In this document: in pieces, positions 48,169 through 57,295 of the stretch
Layout: each line of letters opens with the position of its first letter
Position numbering within the stretch: position 1 is the stretch's first letter
Source: Natrinema mahii
GTDB lineage: Archaea; Halobacteriota; Halobacteria; Halobacteriales; Natrialbaceae
Assembly (NCBI GenBank): GCA_000690595.2
Contig: JHUT02000006.1
Location: forward strand, 169,261-233,260
Reading direction: 5' to 3'
DNA: 64,000 bases
Notes under the pieces: model-generated
The model's database searches: none
What the model saw: only the letters and a program-made list of their open reading frames with translations
Told to the model about the DNA's origin: nothing
Position numbers and translations under genes: made by a program

Positions 48169-48448
48169 ATCCGACAGGAGTCGTTATCATCACATAAACT
48201 ATTACCCTACTATCACCGCGATTGAGCATTTTGCCCCTCGAGTAGCGACTGTCAGCAGCCAGCGGAAGCGAGGGAGTGGTTCGTCCGCTGGGGACGGAAT
48301 TTCAGAGTCGGTGACCGACCGCGCTACGCGGCCCAGATACGGAGCTGTGCAACAGGGTGTTGGTTCGATAACGCTCGGGAGAGAAGACGAAATACATTAC
48401 CCTTCCAAGCGACTAGCTCGGCCGATATCACAGTCCGAACTGATCGAC

Positions 48449-48718
48449 ATGTACCAGGTTCCACGCTTTGGCAGTGCTGTGGCGTTGTTTCTCGCGGGAG
48501 TGTACTGTATCGGAACGGACATCTCCCGTGCCGTGATCGATGCCAGTGCTGGCAGTCGGTGCCGGCGAGTACACCGATTACGTGGAGTCGCGGTCGTCGC
48601 GCTCGAGGACGTCCTGCTGGCACACGGGGTGAGAAGACCGCGGATGCGACACCCGAAGCGATCGTTCTCCGGACGGATCGATACACAACGAATCGCGGCG
48701 ACGGCCGCTGGTGACTAA
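48449..48718 (+). CDS. possible small membrane protein before the P-type ATPase
   Basis: 89 codons starting MYQVPRFGSAVALFLAGVYC, one hydrophobic segment, then Arg/Val-rich sequence less typical of haloarchaeal proteins. It ends 3 bp before the ATPase start. The second half may be frameshifted. I do not recognise it. Confidence 0.3.
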   Translation: MYQVPRFGSAVALFLAGVYCIGTDISRAVIDASAGSRCRRVHRLRGVAVVALEDVLLAHGVRRPRMRHPKRSFSGRIDTQRIAATAAGD

Positions 48719-48721
48719 CGA

Positions 48722-51160
48722 ATGTCCGACACCTCTCCGTCAGAACCCAGCTGTACCCTCTGTGACCTCCCCGTCAGTGGGAGTGACATCGTCGCGGACG
48801 GCAATCGGTTCTGCTGTACTGGCTGTCGTGATGTCTACGATACCCTCGGGGCTGTCGACGACATCGACGCCGACGACGTCCGCCGCGCTCGAGACGATTC
48901 ACAGTCCGATCGCGAGGTCCCGTCGGATCACGACGCGACGTTTCTAGAAGTCGACGGGATGCACTGTGCGACCTGCGAGGCGTTTATCGAATCGGCCGCG
49001 ACGACGATCGACGGCGTCAGTGACGCCAGCTCGAGTTACGTGACCGACACGGTTCGAATCGATCACGATCCGGACCGCGTTTCGGCGGCCGACCTCCAAG
49101 AGGAGATCAGCGGACTCGGCTATAGCGCCTACGCCCGCGACGATACGTTCAGCCGTCGGAGAGCGAATAACTGGGAGATGGGGCGAATCGCAGTCGGCGT
49201 CCTCATGGGAATGTCCGTCATGTTGCAGTACCTCGTCATCATCTACCCGACGTACTTCGGCGGCCTCTTTTACGGCGATCGGGTCACGGAGTTTTTCGAA
49301 AGCGCGCTCGCGAGTTCCGTCGCCACGCCATTCTACGTCGTCATCGCGGCGCTCACGACGATCATCCTGGGCGTGACTGGCAAGCCGATCCTCCAGGGGG
49401 CCTACGTCAGCGTGAAAACGCGGTCGCCGAACATGGACCTCCTCGTCGCGATCGCGGCCGTGAGCGCGTACCTCTACAGTACGCTCTCGATCGTGTTCGG
49501 TGGCGAACACATTTACTACGACGTGACCGTCGCGATAATCGTTATCGTCACGGTCGGCAACTATTACGAATCGTCGATCAAGCAGGAGGCGACCGAGCGC
49601 CTCTCCGACCTGACGTCTATCCAGGTCAACGAAGCCCGTCGCGTTCGCGAGGACGGTGAGGCAGAAGACGTCGGAGTCGAGGACCTCGAGGTCGATGATC
49701 GCGTGTTGGTCCGGTCCGGGGAACGGATCCCCGTCGACGGGACGATCGTCGACGGTGACGCAGCCGTCGACGAGGCGGTCGTCACCGGTGAGTCCCTTCC
49801 CGCTCGGAAGACCGCGGGCGATGCCGTCGTCGGCGGTTCGATGGTGACGGACGGCGCGGTGACCGTCCGCGTCGGAGCGGCGGCGACGAGTAGCCTCGAT
49901 CGGATCACCGAACTCGTCTGGGACCTGCAAAGCGGCTCTCATGGGATTCAGAAACTCGCGGACAAACTGGCGACGATCTTCGTGCCGGTCGTTCTCGCTC
50001 TCGCAGTCGTCGTTACGGGCGTGAACCTCCTTCTTGGGAACGGCGTTTCCGCCCTTCTCGTCGGGCTCACGGTGTTGATCGTTTCCTGTCCCTGTGCGCT
50101 CGGGCTGGCGACGCCGCTTGCAGTCGCTGCGGGGGTCCGCGACGCGTTGGAACGCTCGATCGTCGTCTTCGACGATAGCATCTTCGAGCGAATCCGCGAC
50201 GCGGAGACCGTCATCTTCGACAAGACGGGCACACTGACGACGGGTGAAATGACCGTCATCGAGACCGACCTCGAGACGGCGTTGCTCGAGAAAGCGGCGC
50301 TTCTCGAGGAGCGATCGTCGCATCCGATCGGTGAGGCCATCGCCGCCGTGCGACCGGTGCCCGACGGTGGATCGGTCGAGTCCGGGTCGGACGCCGATTC
50401 ACCGGCCGATCGCGTCGATTCCTTCGAGAGCTATCGGAACGGAGTCGCGGGTATCGTCGACGGGGACGAGATCGTCGTCGGCCATCCGGACCTGTTTCGC
50501 GAGCAGGGCTGGGACGTTCCCGCGGCCGTCGCCGATCGGATTGCGAACAGCCGTGAAACCGGGCGGATTCCGGTCGCCGTCGGTCGCAACGGGACCGCTG
50601 CGGGCGTCGTCGTCGTCGGTGACGAGTTGCGACCGAACTGGGACGAGACGGTGGCATCGATCTCGGACGACGGGAAGGACGTCGTCGTCCTCACCGGCGA
50701 CGACGCCCGAGCGGCACAGCAGTTTCGGGATCACGCTGCCGTCGACGACGTGTTTGCGGGCGTTCCGCCGGAAGGAAAGGCCGAGACCGTCACGCGATTC
50801 AACGAGACGGGACGGACGGTGATGGTCGGCGATGGAACCAACGACGCACCGGCGCTGGCCGCGGCCGATCTCGGCATCGCTCTGGGCGGTGGAACTGCGA
50901 TGGCCGCTGACGCCGCGGACGTCGCCCTCGTCGATGACGACCTCGCGTCCGTCGGAACGGTCTTCGAACTCGCTCGAGCGACGAACCGCCGTGTGAAAGG
51001 CAATATCGCGTGGGCGTTTTGCTACAACGCCATCGCGATCCCGCTTGCCGTGATCGGTCTGTTGAACCCGCTCTTTGCAGCGCTCGCGATGGGCGCGAGC
51101 AGTCTGCTGGTCGTCGTGAATTCGACTCGTCCACTACTGTCCGACGAGGATACCGCCTGA
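48722..51160 (+). CDS. heavy-metal (copper-type) P1B ATPase
   Basis: 812 residues. Residues 1-45 form a cysteine-rich TRASH-like site (CTLC...RFCCTGC), followed by an HMA domain with GMHCATCE at about 80. The membrane CPC motif is in VSCPCALGLATPLAVA, the phosphorylation site is DKTGTLTTG, the nucleotide-domain motif ERSSHPIGEA, and the hinge is GDGTNDAPALAAAD. CPC plus HMA and TRASH point to Cu+ transport, either efflux or supply to cuproenzymes; the CCTGC N-terminus recalls FixI/CopA2-like pumps. Confidence 0.92.
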   Translation: MSDTSPSEPSCTLCDLPVSGSDIVADGNRFCCTGCRDVYDTLGAVDDIDADDVRRARDDSQSDREVPSDHDATFLEVDGMHCATCEAFIESAATTIDGVSDASSSYVTDTVRIDHDPDRVSAADLQEEISGLGYSAYARDDTFSRRRANNWEMGRIAVGVLMGMSVMLQYLVIIYPTYFGGLFYGDRVTEFFESALASSVATPFYVVIAALTTIILGVTGKPILQGAYVSVKTRSPNMDLLVAIAAVSAYLYSTLSIVFGGEHIYYDVTVAIIVIVTVGNYYESSIKQEATERLSDLTSIQVNEARRVREDGEAEDVGVEDLEVDDRVLVRSGERIPVDGTIVDGDAAVDEAVVTGESLPARKTAGDAVVGGSMVTDGAVTVRVGAAATSSLDRITELVWDLQSGSHGIQKLADKLATIFVPVVLALAVVVTGVNLLLGNGVSALLVGLTVLIVSCPCALGLATPLAVAAGVRDALERSIVVFDDSIFERIRDAETVIFDKTGTLTTGEMTVIETDLETALLEKAALLEERSSHPIGEAIAAVRPVPDGGSVESGSDADSPADRVDSFESYRNGVAGIVDGDEIVVGHPDLFREQGWDVPAAVADRIANSRETGRIPVAVGRNGTAAGVVVVGDELRPNWDETVASISDDGKDVVVLTGDDARAAQQFRDHAAVDDVFAGVPPEGKAETVTRFNETGRTVMVGDGTNDAPALAAADLGIALGGGTAMAADAADVALVDDDLASVGTVFELARATNRRVKGNIAWAFCYNAIAIPLAVIGLLNPLFAALAMGASSLLVVVNSTRPLLSDEDTA

Positions 51161-51179
51161 GCTCCGGACTACTCCCGTG

Positions 51180-51830
51180 TTATTGTTTGACTGGGTCGCT
51201 GTGGCGATCGTCCGGAACGTCCGCGACGGGGACTTCGATCTCGTTGGTTCGCATAAACGGCGGCGTCCACGGATCGTTGTACTGGAGCAACGCCGGCTCG
51301 CCGTCCGCCTCGAGACCTCGTCGTGTGAGTTCCTCGCTGAGTCGCTCCCGTTCCCGACGGACGCGCTCGTCCGTCGCGTACCACGAGAACCGGCGGACTG
51401 CGACCGTCCGCGGCGGTTCGACGACGAGTCGAACGTCGGCATCGGTCGGCGTCGGCGCGGTTTCGGACGTGTACGTCTGCGGGAGGTAGAACGCCATCGT
51501 CACGTCACCACCGTCGGACCCCGTTCGCACGGGCGCGGTCATCGGAATCGCAGTACCGCGGACCGCCACCGGTGCGGTCATCGACACCTCCTCGCGGCGC
51601 GCGTTCGCGCCCGAGATGTAGCGAAAGAGACGTCCAAACGCCGTCCGCGCATCCCCTGCCGTCGTTTCGGCGACAATCGCCCTGGGATAGCGACGGATCT
51701 CAACGCCGTCGAAGCGGCCCAGCGTTTCCGACGGGGCGCGTTCGGTCGTTCGGTCGACGTACGCGCCCCAACCGATCCACAAGACGAGCAGGCCGCCGAT
51801 ACCGAATAGTATCTTTCGTGCCGATCGCAT
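51180..51830 (-). CDS. SOUL/HBP heme-binding family protein, membrane-anchored
   Basis: 216 residues. An N-terminal hydrophobic segment (ILFGIGGLLVLWIGWGAYV) anchors a SOUL domain: GVEIRRYPRAIVAETTAGDA, LFRYISGANARREEVSMTAPV, and VRRFSWYATDERV. Family members bind heme or porphyrin in other organisms; binding here is not shown by any conserved residue. It is convergent with the ATPase gene, 20 bp apart. Confidence 0.85.
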   Translation of the reverse strand: MRSARKILFGIGGLLVLWIGWGAYVDRTTERAPSETLGRFDGVEIRRYPRAIVAETTAGDARTAFGRLFRYISGANARREEVSMTAPVAVRGTAIPMTAPVRTGSDGGDVTMAFYLPQTYTSETAPTPTDADVRLVVEPPRTVAVRRFSWYATDERVRRERERLSEELTRRGLEADGEPALLQYNDPWTPPFMRTNEIEVPVADVPDDRHSDPVKQ

Positions 51831-52064
51831 AGGGTCCGTACTCCGTCCCAGTCAATAGTCCCACGGGGTACCCTCGAGGCGGTCACTTCCGGACAAAAGC
51901 CGGGAACCAACGCATCTGGGTTCCGCGCTGTGATCGCGAATCGCGAGCCGCCTTCGCCGTCGGAACCGACAGTCGGACGCCGCGAGAACACCCTCTCGGT
52001 CACATTCCAGTTGTGAAACGGGAAACCGATACCCGATTGCATCGAAAAATTGGCAGTTCGGTCC
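51831..52064. other. intergenic, nothing recognised
   Basis: No gene, repeat or clear promoter beyond the SOUL gene's upstream region. It leads into the MITE-rich stretch. Confidence 0.3.
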
Positions 52065-52091
52065 TATAGTAGCCACTGAAACGGCTACTAT
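52065..52091. repeat. internally deleted MITE-like element (copy C)
   Basis: TATAGTAGCC, eight bases, then GGCTACTAT: the two tips of the elements at 52648 and 52865 joined after loss of the middle. Confidence 0.5.
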
Positions 52092-52359
52092 CGGACGAAT
52101 CCGAAACGCGACTGATACTGTCCGAGATCGTCGTCAGCAAAACCGGCCGAGATCGGCACCAGGCTGGGTTGCTTCTGCAGGAGCGGACACCGTCGACCGG
52201 GTCCGGCCAAGAGCCCCGTACAGACCTCCAACGCGGTTCACCGACCGCACGGATCTGGGAAGCGCACGTTTTCAGTTTCGGAGCGGGGACTCACAACCAC
52301 GCTATCAACGACTCTCCGCCGCCCGTCGAACCCGGGTAGGGGATATTTGACATCCTCCA
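52092..52359. other. non-coding stretch before the Usp remnant
   Basis: No gene. The string tatttgacatcctcc near 52344-52358 resembles TnpB-element left ends in style and directly precedes a truncated Usp gene, so an IS end may mark the breakpoint. Confidence 0.25.
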
Positions 52360-52479
52360 TCGATCGACCTGATTGTCATCGGAAAGCACGGTCAGGAGCG
52401 ACTCTCGAGTATCCTGCTCGGGAGCGTCGCGGAAAAGGGTGCTCGCCGAGCACCGGGTCCCGTTCTCATCGCCCGGTAG
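52360..52479 (+). pseudogene. C-terminal remnant of a universal stress protein gene
   Basis: The last 39 codons read IDLIVIGKHGQERLSSILLG, SVAEK, then PVLIAR and a stop, that is the ATP loop and last strand of a Usp. Nothing upstream continues the frame with Usp-like sequence, so about 100 N-terminal residues are missing. Confidence 0.6.
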
Positions 52480-52647
52480 CCGACGAATCTTCGGACTGTC
52501 CTAGAATTGCACTGTATTGTGTGGAAAGCAAAAGACACATGTGAAACGATTCCGAAATCTATTTCGAGTGCGGAACGGGGGAAGGCGAAGACACCGCACT
52601 CTGTCAGAGGCACATCCCACGTTCGGTCCAAAATCACACGCTGCCGG

Positions 52648-52733
52648 AAATCGGAGCCGCTGAACGTCATTGCACATCTGCTCGCACGACTGCACTGCGA
52701 TCAGTGTGTGAATCGGTTCAGCGGCTCCTATAG
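52648..52733. repeat. MITE-like palindromic element (copy B)
   Basis: Terminal inverted repeats GGAGCCGCTGAAC (52653-52665) and its exact complement (52716-52728) followed by TATAG. The middle shares tgcac, tcgca, gatcagtgtgtgaatcg with copy A. No coding capacity. Confidence 0.6.
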
Positions 52734-52864
52734 TCCGCCCGAGGCGAGGCGCGGTGATGGCTGATTGCCGTCGGAGGCACTTGCGACCCAACTCTCTTCC
52801 CATCATCGATGTGAACGCCCCGACATCGGCCTCCGTTTGCCCGCCAACCTCGGACTGCACTACC

Positions 52865-52948
52865 TATAGTAGCTCTTGAAAGTCGCTGCACACCCGATCG
52901 CAGGACCGCGTTGTGATCGGTGTGTAAATCGTTTCAAGAGTTACTATA
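52865..52948. repeat. MITE-like palindromic element (copy A)
   Basis: 84 bp bounded by TATAGTAGCTCTTGAAA and TTTCAAGAGTTACTATA, complementary over 17 bases with one mismatch. The interior is homologous to copy B. Its right end lies inside the amidohydrolase reading frame and supplies the last residues and stop codon of that gene. Confidence 0.65.
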
Positions 52949-53655
52949 CGTTTTCAGTGTCGCGTTCAGTTCGGTGGCGTACTCACGCGCTTGCTCGCGG
53001 ACAACGGCGGCGTCGACACCGACGTGTTCATTTCCGTCGTACAGAACCGCTCCGTCGACCATCGTGAACTCGACGTCGTCACCGTGTGCAGCGTAGACGA
53101 TATGAGAGAATACATCGTTTACCGGCGTCGCGCGTGTTACGTCGGTTGTCATGCCGACGATGTCGGCCTTCCAGCCCTCACGGAGTTCGCCGATACGCTC
53201 GAAGCCAGCGGCCGCCGCACCGTTTCGCGTCGCCATCTCGAATACCGTTTCTGCGGCCGTTGTCGTCGGATCAAGAGTCTCCACTTTCTGGAGAAGGCTT
53301 GCCTGTCGCATCTCCGTGAACGCATCGAGCGTGTTGTTACACGGCGGACCATCGTTACCGAGTGCGACATTGATACCACGGTCAAGATACTCCGCAACGG
53401 GTGCGATCCCTGACGCGAGCTTCATGTTTGATGACGGACAGTGACAAACGTGAGTCCCGGATTCGGCGAGGAGTTCCCGCTCGGCTTCGTCAGTCCAGAC
53501 GCAGTGTGCAAGGACGACATCCTCGCCCGTGAGGCCGACCTCATCGAGCCAGAAAATATTGCGCATCCCCGTCTCCTCCTCGACGGCCGCGATCTCGTCG
53601 CGGGCGCGACCAGTACGAACAACGCCGTGCCCGCCTGCAACAGACGGGTACGCGG
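52934..53655 (-). pseudogene. amidohydrolase (cytosine/MTA-SAH deaminase-like), truncated at both ends
   Basis: About 240 codons of a TRZ/ATZ-type amidohydrolase: VVLAHCVWTDEAERELLAES, HCPSSNMKLASGIAPVAEYL, NVALGNDGPPCNNTLDAFTEM (metal aspartate), then ATRNGAAAAGF and LREGWKADIVGM. The metal HxH N-terminus (about 180 residues) is gone: sequence switches to a TnpB fragment near 53660. The C-terminus ends in YSNS encoded by the MITE at 52865-52948. Probably inactive. Confidence 0.7.
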
Positions 53656-53661
53656 TCAGCT

Positions 53662-54171
53662 CATCTCACCATCCAGTCCATCGGCAGCCGGTTCTCGAAC
53701 TGGTCGCTGGACTGGCTCCACAACCGCGCCAACGACCTCATCGCGGAAGCCCAAGAAGCGGACGTGGACGGCATCATCTTCGAGAATCTTGACCACATCT
53801 GCGAGAACATCGCCAACGGGTCGAAGTTCCAGCAGTGGGCGTATGCGAAGTTCATGGAACTCGTGGAGTACAAGGCGGAATCCACAGCGTTGTTCGTGGA
53901 CACGGTGAATCCTGCGTACACAAGTCAGCGGTGTTCGCACTGTGGGTTTACCCACGAGGACAACCGCGATGACAAGGAGTTCGAGTGTCTGGATTGTGGG
54001 TATGAGGTGAATGCGGATTACAACGCGGCGAAGAACATCGCCAACCGATACTGCGGGTATATCCATCGCGGGCAGAAATCTCGCGGTGGATGGGCCACCA
54101 GTCAACTGGCCCTCAAGTCAGGGACGTTGAACGTGAACGGCGACTACACGCCTACCGAGTTACTCGGGTAG
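53662..54171 (+). pseudogene. tnpB: TnpB (IS200/IS605 family), 5'-truncated
   Basis: About 170 C-terminal codons remain: NWSLDWLHNRANDLIAEAQE, the RuvC-type glutamate block GIIFENLDHICENI, the zinc ribbon CSHCGFTHEDNRDDKEFECLDCG and the last aspartate motif EVNADYNAAKNIANR. About 230 N-terminal residues, including the first catalytic aspartate, are missing, so no nuclease activity is expected. No tnpA. Confidence 0.8.
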
Positions 54172-54190
54172 AACGGGAGTCCACTGACAA

Positions 54191-54213
54191 GCCTCGGGGC
54201 TTGACCCCGAGGC
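54191..54213 (+). mobile_element. right-end hairpin of the TnpB element
   Basis: GCCTCGGGG-CTTGA-CCCCGAGGC, nine perfect pairs, starting 20 bp after the tnpB stop. In this family the right end carries the 3' part of the omega-RNA and the transposition hairpin. The element probably ends just after, near ggttgac. Confidence 0.6.
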
Positions 54214-54221
54214 GGTTGACG

Positions 54222-54611
54222 TTGTTGAACAGACTCGGCGCAACGAACAGTAGCCTCATCAACTACGCATCGCCCGTCGTCGCGACGATCTTCGGTGCAG
54301 CCCTGCTCGAGGAGCCAATCACGACGGCGACCGTCGCTGGATTCGCGCTCATCGTCGTCGGGTTCGCACTTTGCAACATCCGGCCGCTCTGGCGGCTGAC
54401 CCGGTCTACGTGGACCATGGCCGAACGCGATCAGTTGCTTGAACGCGATGAGGTCCGCATCCAGGGGAACGTGTACAAGACGGACACTGACTCACGGAAC
54501 TCACTGCAACCAGGCGATGAACTCCCAGTAGTCCGCTCGAGATCGAGTTCGCCGTCGCACACTCCTCGCGTGCGACCGGTAATCAACCAGCTACCGTTTG
54601 TTCGGGGCTGA
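54222..54611 (+). pseudogene. EamA/DMT transporter, C-terminal remnant
   Basis: LLNRLGATNSSLINYASPVV, ATIFGAALLEEPITTATVAG and FALIVVGFALCN are the last two helices of an EamA-type drug/metabolite transporter. The first eight helices are missing; the frame starts at the TnpB element's end. Sequence after about 54420 (MAERDQLLERDEVRIQGNVY...) is unrelated or degenerate. Confidence 0.55.
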
Positions 54612-54840
54612 CTCCGCATCGTCAGTCACGCCGGATCGTCATCGAGATCGGGCACGGCCCTTCACCGCCTCGTGACTGCGGACTCGTTCCTGCGAATCGA
54701 CGATATCTGGGCGAGTTTCGGAGTCGCCTGACTGTATCGGAACGCCACATGTGTCTCGCGAGTCGAATCACGGCCTTCGCTGTGAATCGAACGTTGGTGA
54801 CCGCTGCAGGCCAAAACAACGAGAAAGCGTCGGGGTCGGA
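54612..54840. other. non-coding stretch before the tRNA-Glu remnant
   Basis: No gene recognised. Confidence 0.3.
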
Positions 54841-54887
54841 TGCTCCGACAGGGATTCGAACCCTGGTCATTGCCTCGAGAGGGCAAC
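54841..54887 (-). repeat. tRNA-Glu(CTC) 3' half (possible att site)
   Basis: Minus strand: anticodon stem-loop TTGCC-CTCTCGA-GGCAA (anticodon CTC), TGAC variable loop, T-arm CAGGG-TTCGAAT-CCCTG, acceptor strand TCGGAGC and A. Upstream sequence does not supply the D-arm or the pairing acceptor strand, so it is not a tRNA. It is the boundary between GC-rich core-like DNA and the AT-richer segment carrying the defence operon. Confidence 0.65.
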
Positions 54888-54959
54888 ACTCTTTACCGGT
54901 GATACGTTCCCTCACTTGACCTCCTGCACTCCCTCGAGCCGGCGTATTTCGACCGGGCT

Positions 54960-55029
54960 ACCAGTGATTGACGGGTGCCAGATACATAAAACAGCCTTAC
55001 GTTGCCCTCCAGGCAAATTCCGTTCGACG
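54960..55029 (+). repeat. direct repeat, copy 1
   Basis: Begins ACCAGTGATTGACGGGTGC and continues with AT-rich ataaaac and ccctccag...ttccgttcg. Same order as copy 2 at 56112-56176, 1.15 kb away. The first 19 bases are identical. It includes a TATA-like string, so it may be a duplicated promoter or a recombination scar. Confidence 0.6.
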
Positions 55030-55365
55030 GACTTGGTGCTCTGGAGAGTTCCTCAAATCAGGGAAAGAATCGCGGATAGAGAAACCGCATTCGCAGCTAC
55101 TGTTATACGGCTGTCTCTAGTTTTGGGGAGGTACTGACCGCCTTGTCACCATGCTTCTGACTCTATTCGCCTGCAGTCATCACGGCGCGGGATAGCTACT
55201 ATCCCCCTGAACCATCTCGTTCTCGCTCACAGCCAGAAATGAACACGATCTATGAATGTGCTGTTTTCGGGACCAGTGTCTGCATCGATCCTCACCCCGC
55301 TGTCTGCGGAATAGTGATCATTCCCAAACCTTCTTAAGTATCAGGTGGGGTTATCGGTGCGCATC
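55030..55365. other. non-coding stretch with small palindrome
   Basis: No gene. GGATAG-CTA-CTATCC at 55190-55204 is a perfect short palindrome resembling MITE tips. TATA-like ttcttaagtat (55331-55341) precedes the next gene by about 27 nt. Confidence 0.3.
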
Positions 55366-55656
55366 ATGTTCACTGACACCCACAAGATCAAGAACTGGGA
55401 AATCAATTACAGTGAAAGTGACCAATGGGAATTCTATCACACTGAAAAGAATGATCACTTTCTCTACGTCGGGGCAGCAGAAAAACAGAGAGATCATGAA
55501 TGGTTTGCCATCCCGTACATCGGTGAAATGACTGCCGACCACTACGAAAGTGATGACCGACGGAATTTCCATTCCCTGTCTGATACTTTCGACTGGGTCG
55601 ATAGTTATCTCGATAACCACCCTCACGGACACGATCCGAACGAACTCCACCACTGA
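55366..55656 (+). CDS. hypothetical protein of the acquired segment
   Basis: 96 residues rich in Asp, His, Trp and Tyr (MFTDTHKIKNWEINYSESDQ, then DHEWFAIPYIGEMTAD and SDTFDWVDSYLDNHPHGHD). Soluble, no motif recognised. TATA at 55331-55341 supports ATG 55366. Codon use is more AT-rich than in the first 50 kb. Confidence 0.55.
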   Translation: MFTDTHKIKNWEINYSESDQWEFYHTEKNDHFLYVGAAEKQRDHEWFAIPYIGEMTADHYESDDRRNFHSLSDTFDWVDSYLDNHPHGHDPNELHH

Positions 55657-55663
55657 GTGCCGA

Positions 55664-55979
55664 GGACATTGCGGCAGTCGTCGAGGCGATCGATGAACCG
55701 GTGACTGGCGTCCTCTATTCACTGGAGACGGCCCTGCGAACCGACAACTTACGCAACCCCATCTTGTACGAACCACCGATTCAGGTCGGTGACAACGAAC
55801 TCGACATCGTCGAGGAGCTCACTGTAATGAGGGCGCTGGTGGAGCGCGATGAAAACGAGCCAGCGCTCGTCCGGTTCGGGCGCGTGACATTGCACGTTTC
55901 CCGCTCGATGAGATTGACGCACTTCGTTTACTCCGATCTGACAGTGAATGGTCGACGTGGAACATACACTGCCTCGTGA
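55664..55979 (+). pseudogene. gene fragment of unknown family
   Basis: An open frame that overlaps the previous stop and lacks a normal start near its coding-like beginning (EDIAAVVEAIDEPVTGVLYS, then DIVEELTVMRALVERDENEP). The C-terminus (LHVSRSMRLTHFVYS...) looks out of frame. Probably the remainder of a larger gene; GTG 55701 is the first possible start. Confidence 0.35.
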
Positions 55980-56111
55980 GTTGGGAGCAATCAGCGAGTA
56001 CGAGTTCGAGCGGCCCGGTTTACAGACGTGAGACGGCGAATCTCTTTCTCGGTGATAGGCACACCGTCGAGCACTCCGGTCACCCCCGAATGGGTGTTAT
56101 TTGTCTGCGTC

Positions 56112-56176
56112 ACCAGTGATTGACGGGTGCGAAGTAAATAAAATGGCGTTCCCTCCAGACAAGTTCCGTTCGTTGG
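56112..56176 (+). repeat. direct repeat, copy 2
   Basis: Second copy of the 54960 repeat, slightly shorter in the middle. Between the copies lie the hypothetical gene and the gene fragment. Confidence 0.6.
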
Positions 56177-56829
56177 GAACCGTTCACCTCGGCTGGAACA
56201 TCTAGAACGGGGTTGCAGTCCCGATCGCCAGTACTCCTTAAGTACCCTATATCAATAATCTAGTAACTCGATCAAATATCATAGGTAATGGAGGAACCAT
56301 AATTTTGGTTTCAATTTTCGGGTGATGCGTTCGTTCCACGCCAGAGTATAATTTCGTAGCATTCTAGCCGTTACAAACCAACCAGGTGCTTCTACCTACT
56401 TGTGTACTACTACAGGGTGCATCCACGTCTGAAAACAACTGACGGATGGATTCTTGCTACGTACAGGACACTAGCTCCTACCACGAACTGCTGCTCCTTT
56501 TCCACAGAATATTGGGGGTCGATTCTGCCCTTAGAGCCTTTAGGCCAGAAATATTGGGGTTTCAGGTCTGTTCGCAGCTGTGGTAGACCAGAATTGCTCT
56601 GGTCACGATTTTCTCCCTTTGAACATAGTCCCCCAAGATGTTGGTATGTCAATATGTATCTGATGTGAGTATCACTATAGGCTGATGGATTCAGATTTTT
56701 CCAACTTATGGCTCCAAGATTCTACAGTCTCGCGCTTTCTATCGCGGCAACAGGTACGCCCAGCGGTGAATTAAGTATGCCAGCGCCCGTAGGTCTTGTC
56801 AGGTGAATCAACGACTAATCGGAAAGTGA
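56177..56829. other. AT-rich non-coding region
   Basis: About 650 bp. Frames on both strands (for example 56402-56668 plus) lack a haloarchaeal look and any motif. I see no gene here. Confidence 0.3.
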
Positions 56830-57175
56830 TCAACATCCCGGCCTTGCAAGGCACCACCCAGGAGGCCGGGAGAGCATAATCGTCGGTCAGGAGCAATCCT
56901 GCCGTGTCTCTTTCTAATAGGGCACGGCAAATAGCGCTTTCGGTAGCGACAGCTCTGACACCGGCGACGGAAAATTCCCATCGAGGACGCTCCGGCTTAA
57001 GCAGGCGGCGCTCTCAACGCGCGACGGAACCGGTGGTTGGTCACCTACGGGAAGTCGTGGCAGCAAAGGCGCTGTCAGCCCTGAAACAGCTATGAGTGGT
57101 AAGCAAGCCCAGCGGAGTCGCTGGTAGCGACAGCAAGGTACTGTGATACGGCGGCTCCTCCGCACCACTATATAC
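56830..57175 (+). ncRNA. possible structured RNA locus or IS remnant
   Basis: A run of hairpins: CCCGGCCT/AGGCCGGG (56837-56870), CAGGA-GCAA-TCCTG with a GNRA loop (56888-56901), GCCGTG/CACGGC (56901-56928), and CAGCG-GAGT-CGCTG around 57110. A plus-strand frame 56904-57095 (ending AKALSALKQL) resembles transposon tails in style. It may be an RNA gene, an omega-RNA-like leftover or simply IS debris. No known RNA family (RNase P, SRP) could be matched. Confidence 0.25.
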
Positions 57176-57295
57176 AAACTATGTATGTGGTGTCCCCGAC
57201 CAAGGTAAGTCCCAAAATCAGAGGTACGGGGCCCGACCGACGCGCACTCGGTTAGGGTACCTCACAGCGACTCACCGACGTTGGGCTCCAGGTGG

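Noticed and set aside
47729..48448. 329-codon plus-strand frame before the P-type ATPase
   Set aside because: The first two thirds are Ser/Arg-rich noise overlapping a better minus-strand gene; only the last 89 codons are kept as a weak candidate.
54090..54221. Single gene joining the TnpB tail and the EamA segment
   Set aside because: The join crosses the TnpB element's right-end hairpin; it is an accidental open frame.
54841..54915. Functional tRNA-Glu
   Set aside because: No D-arm and no acceptor 5' strand able to pair with TCGGAGC.
56830..57175. RNase P RNA or SRP RNA
   Set aside because: The conserved core strings of those RNAs are absent and the fold does not match.
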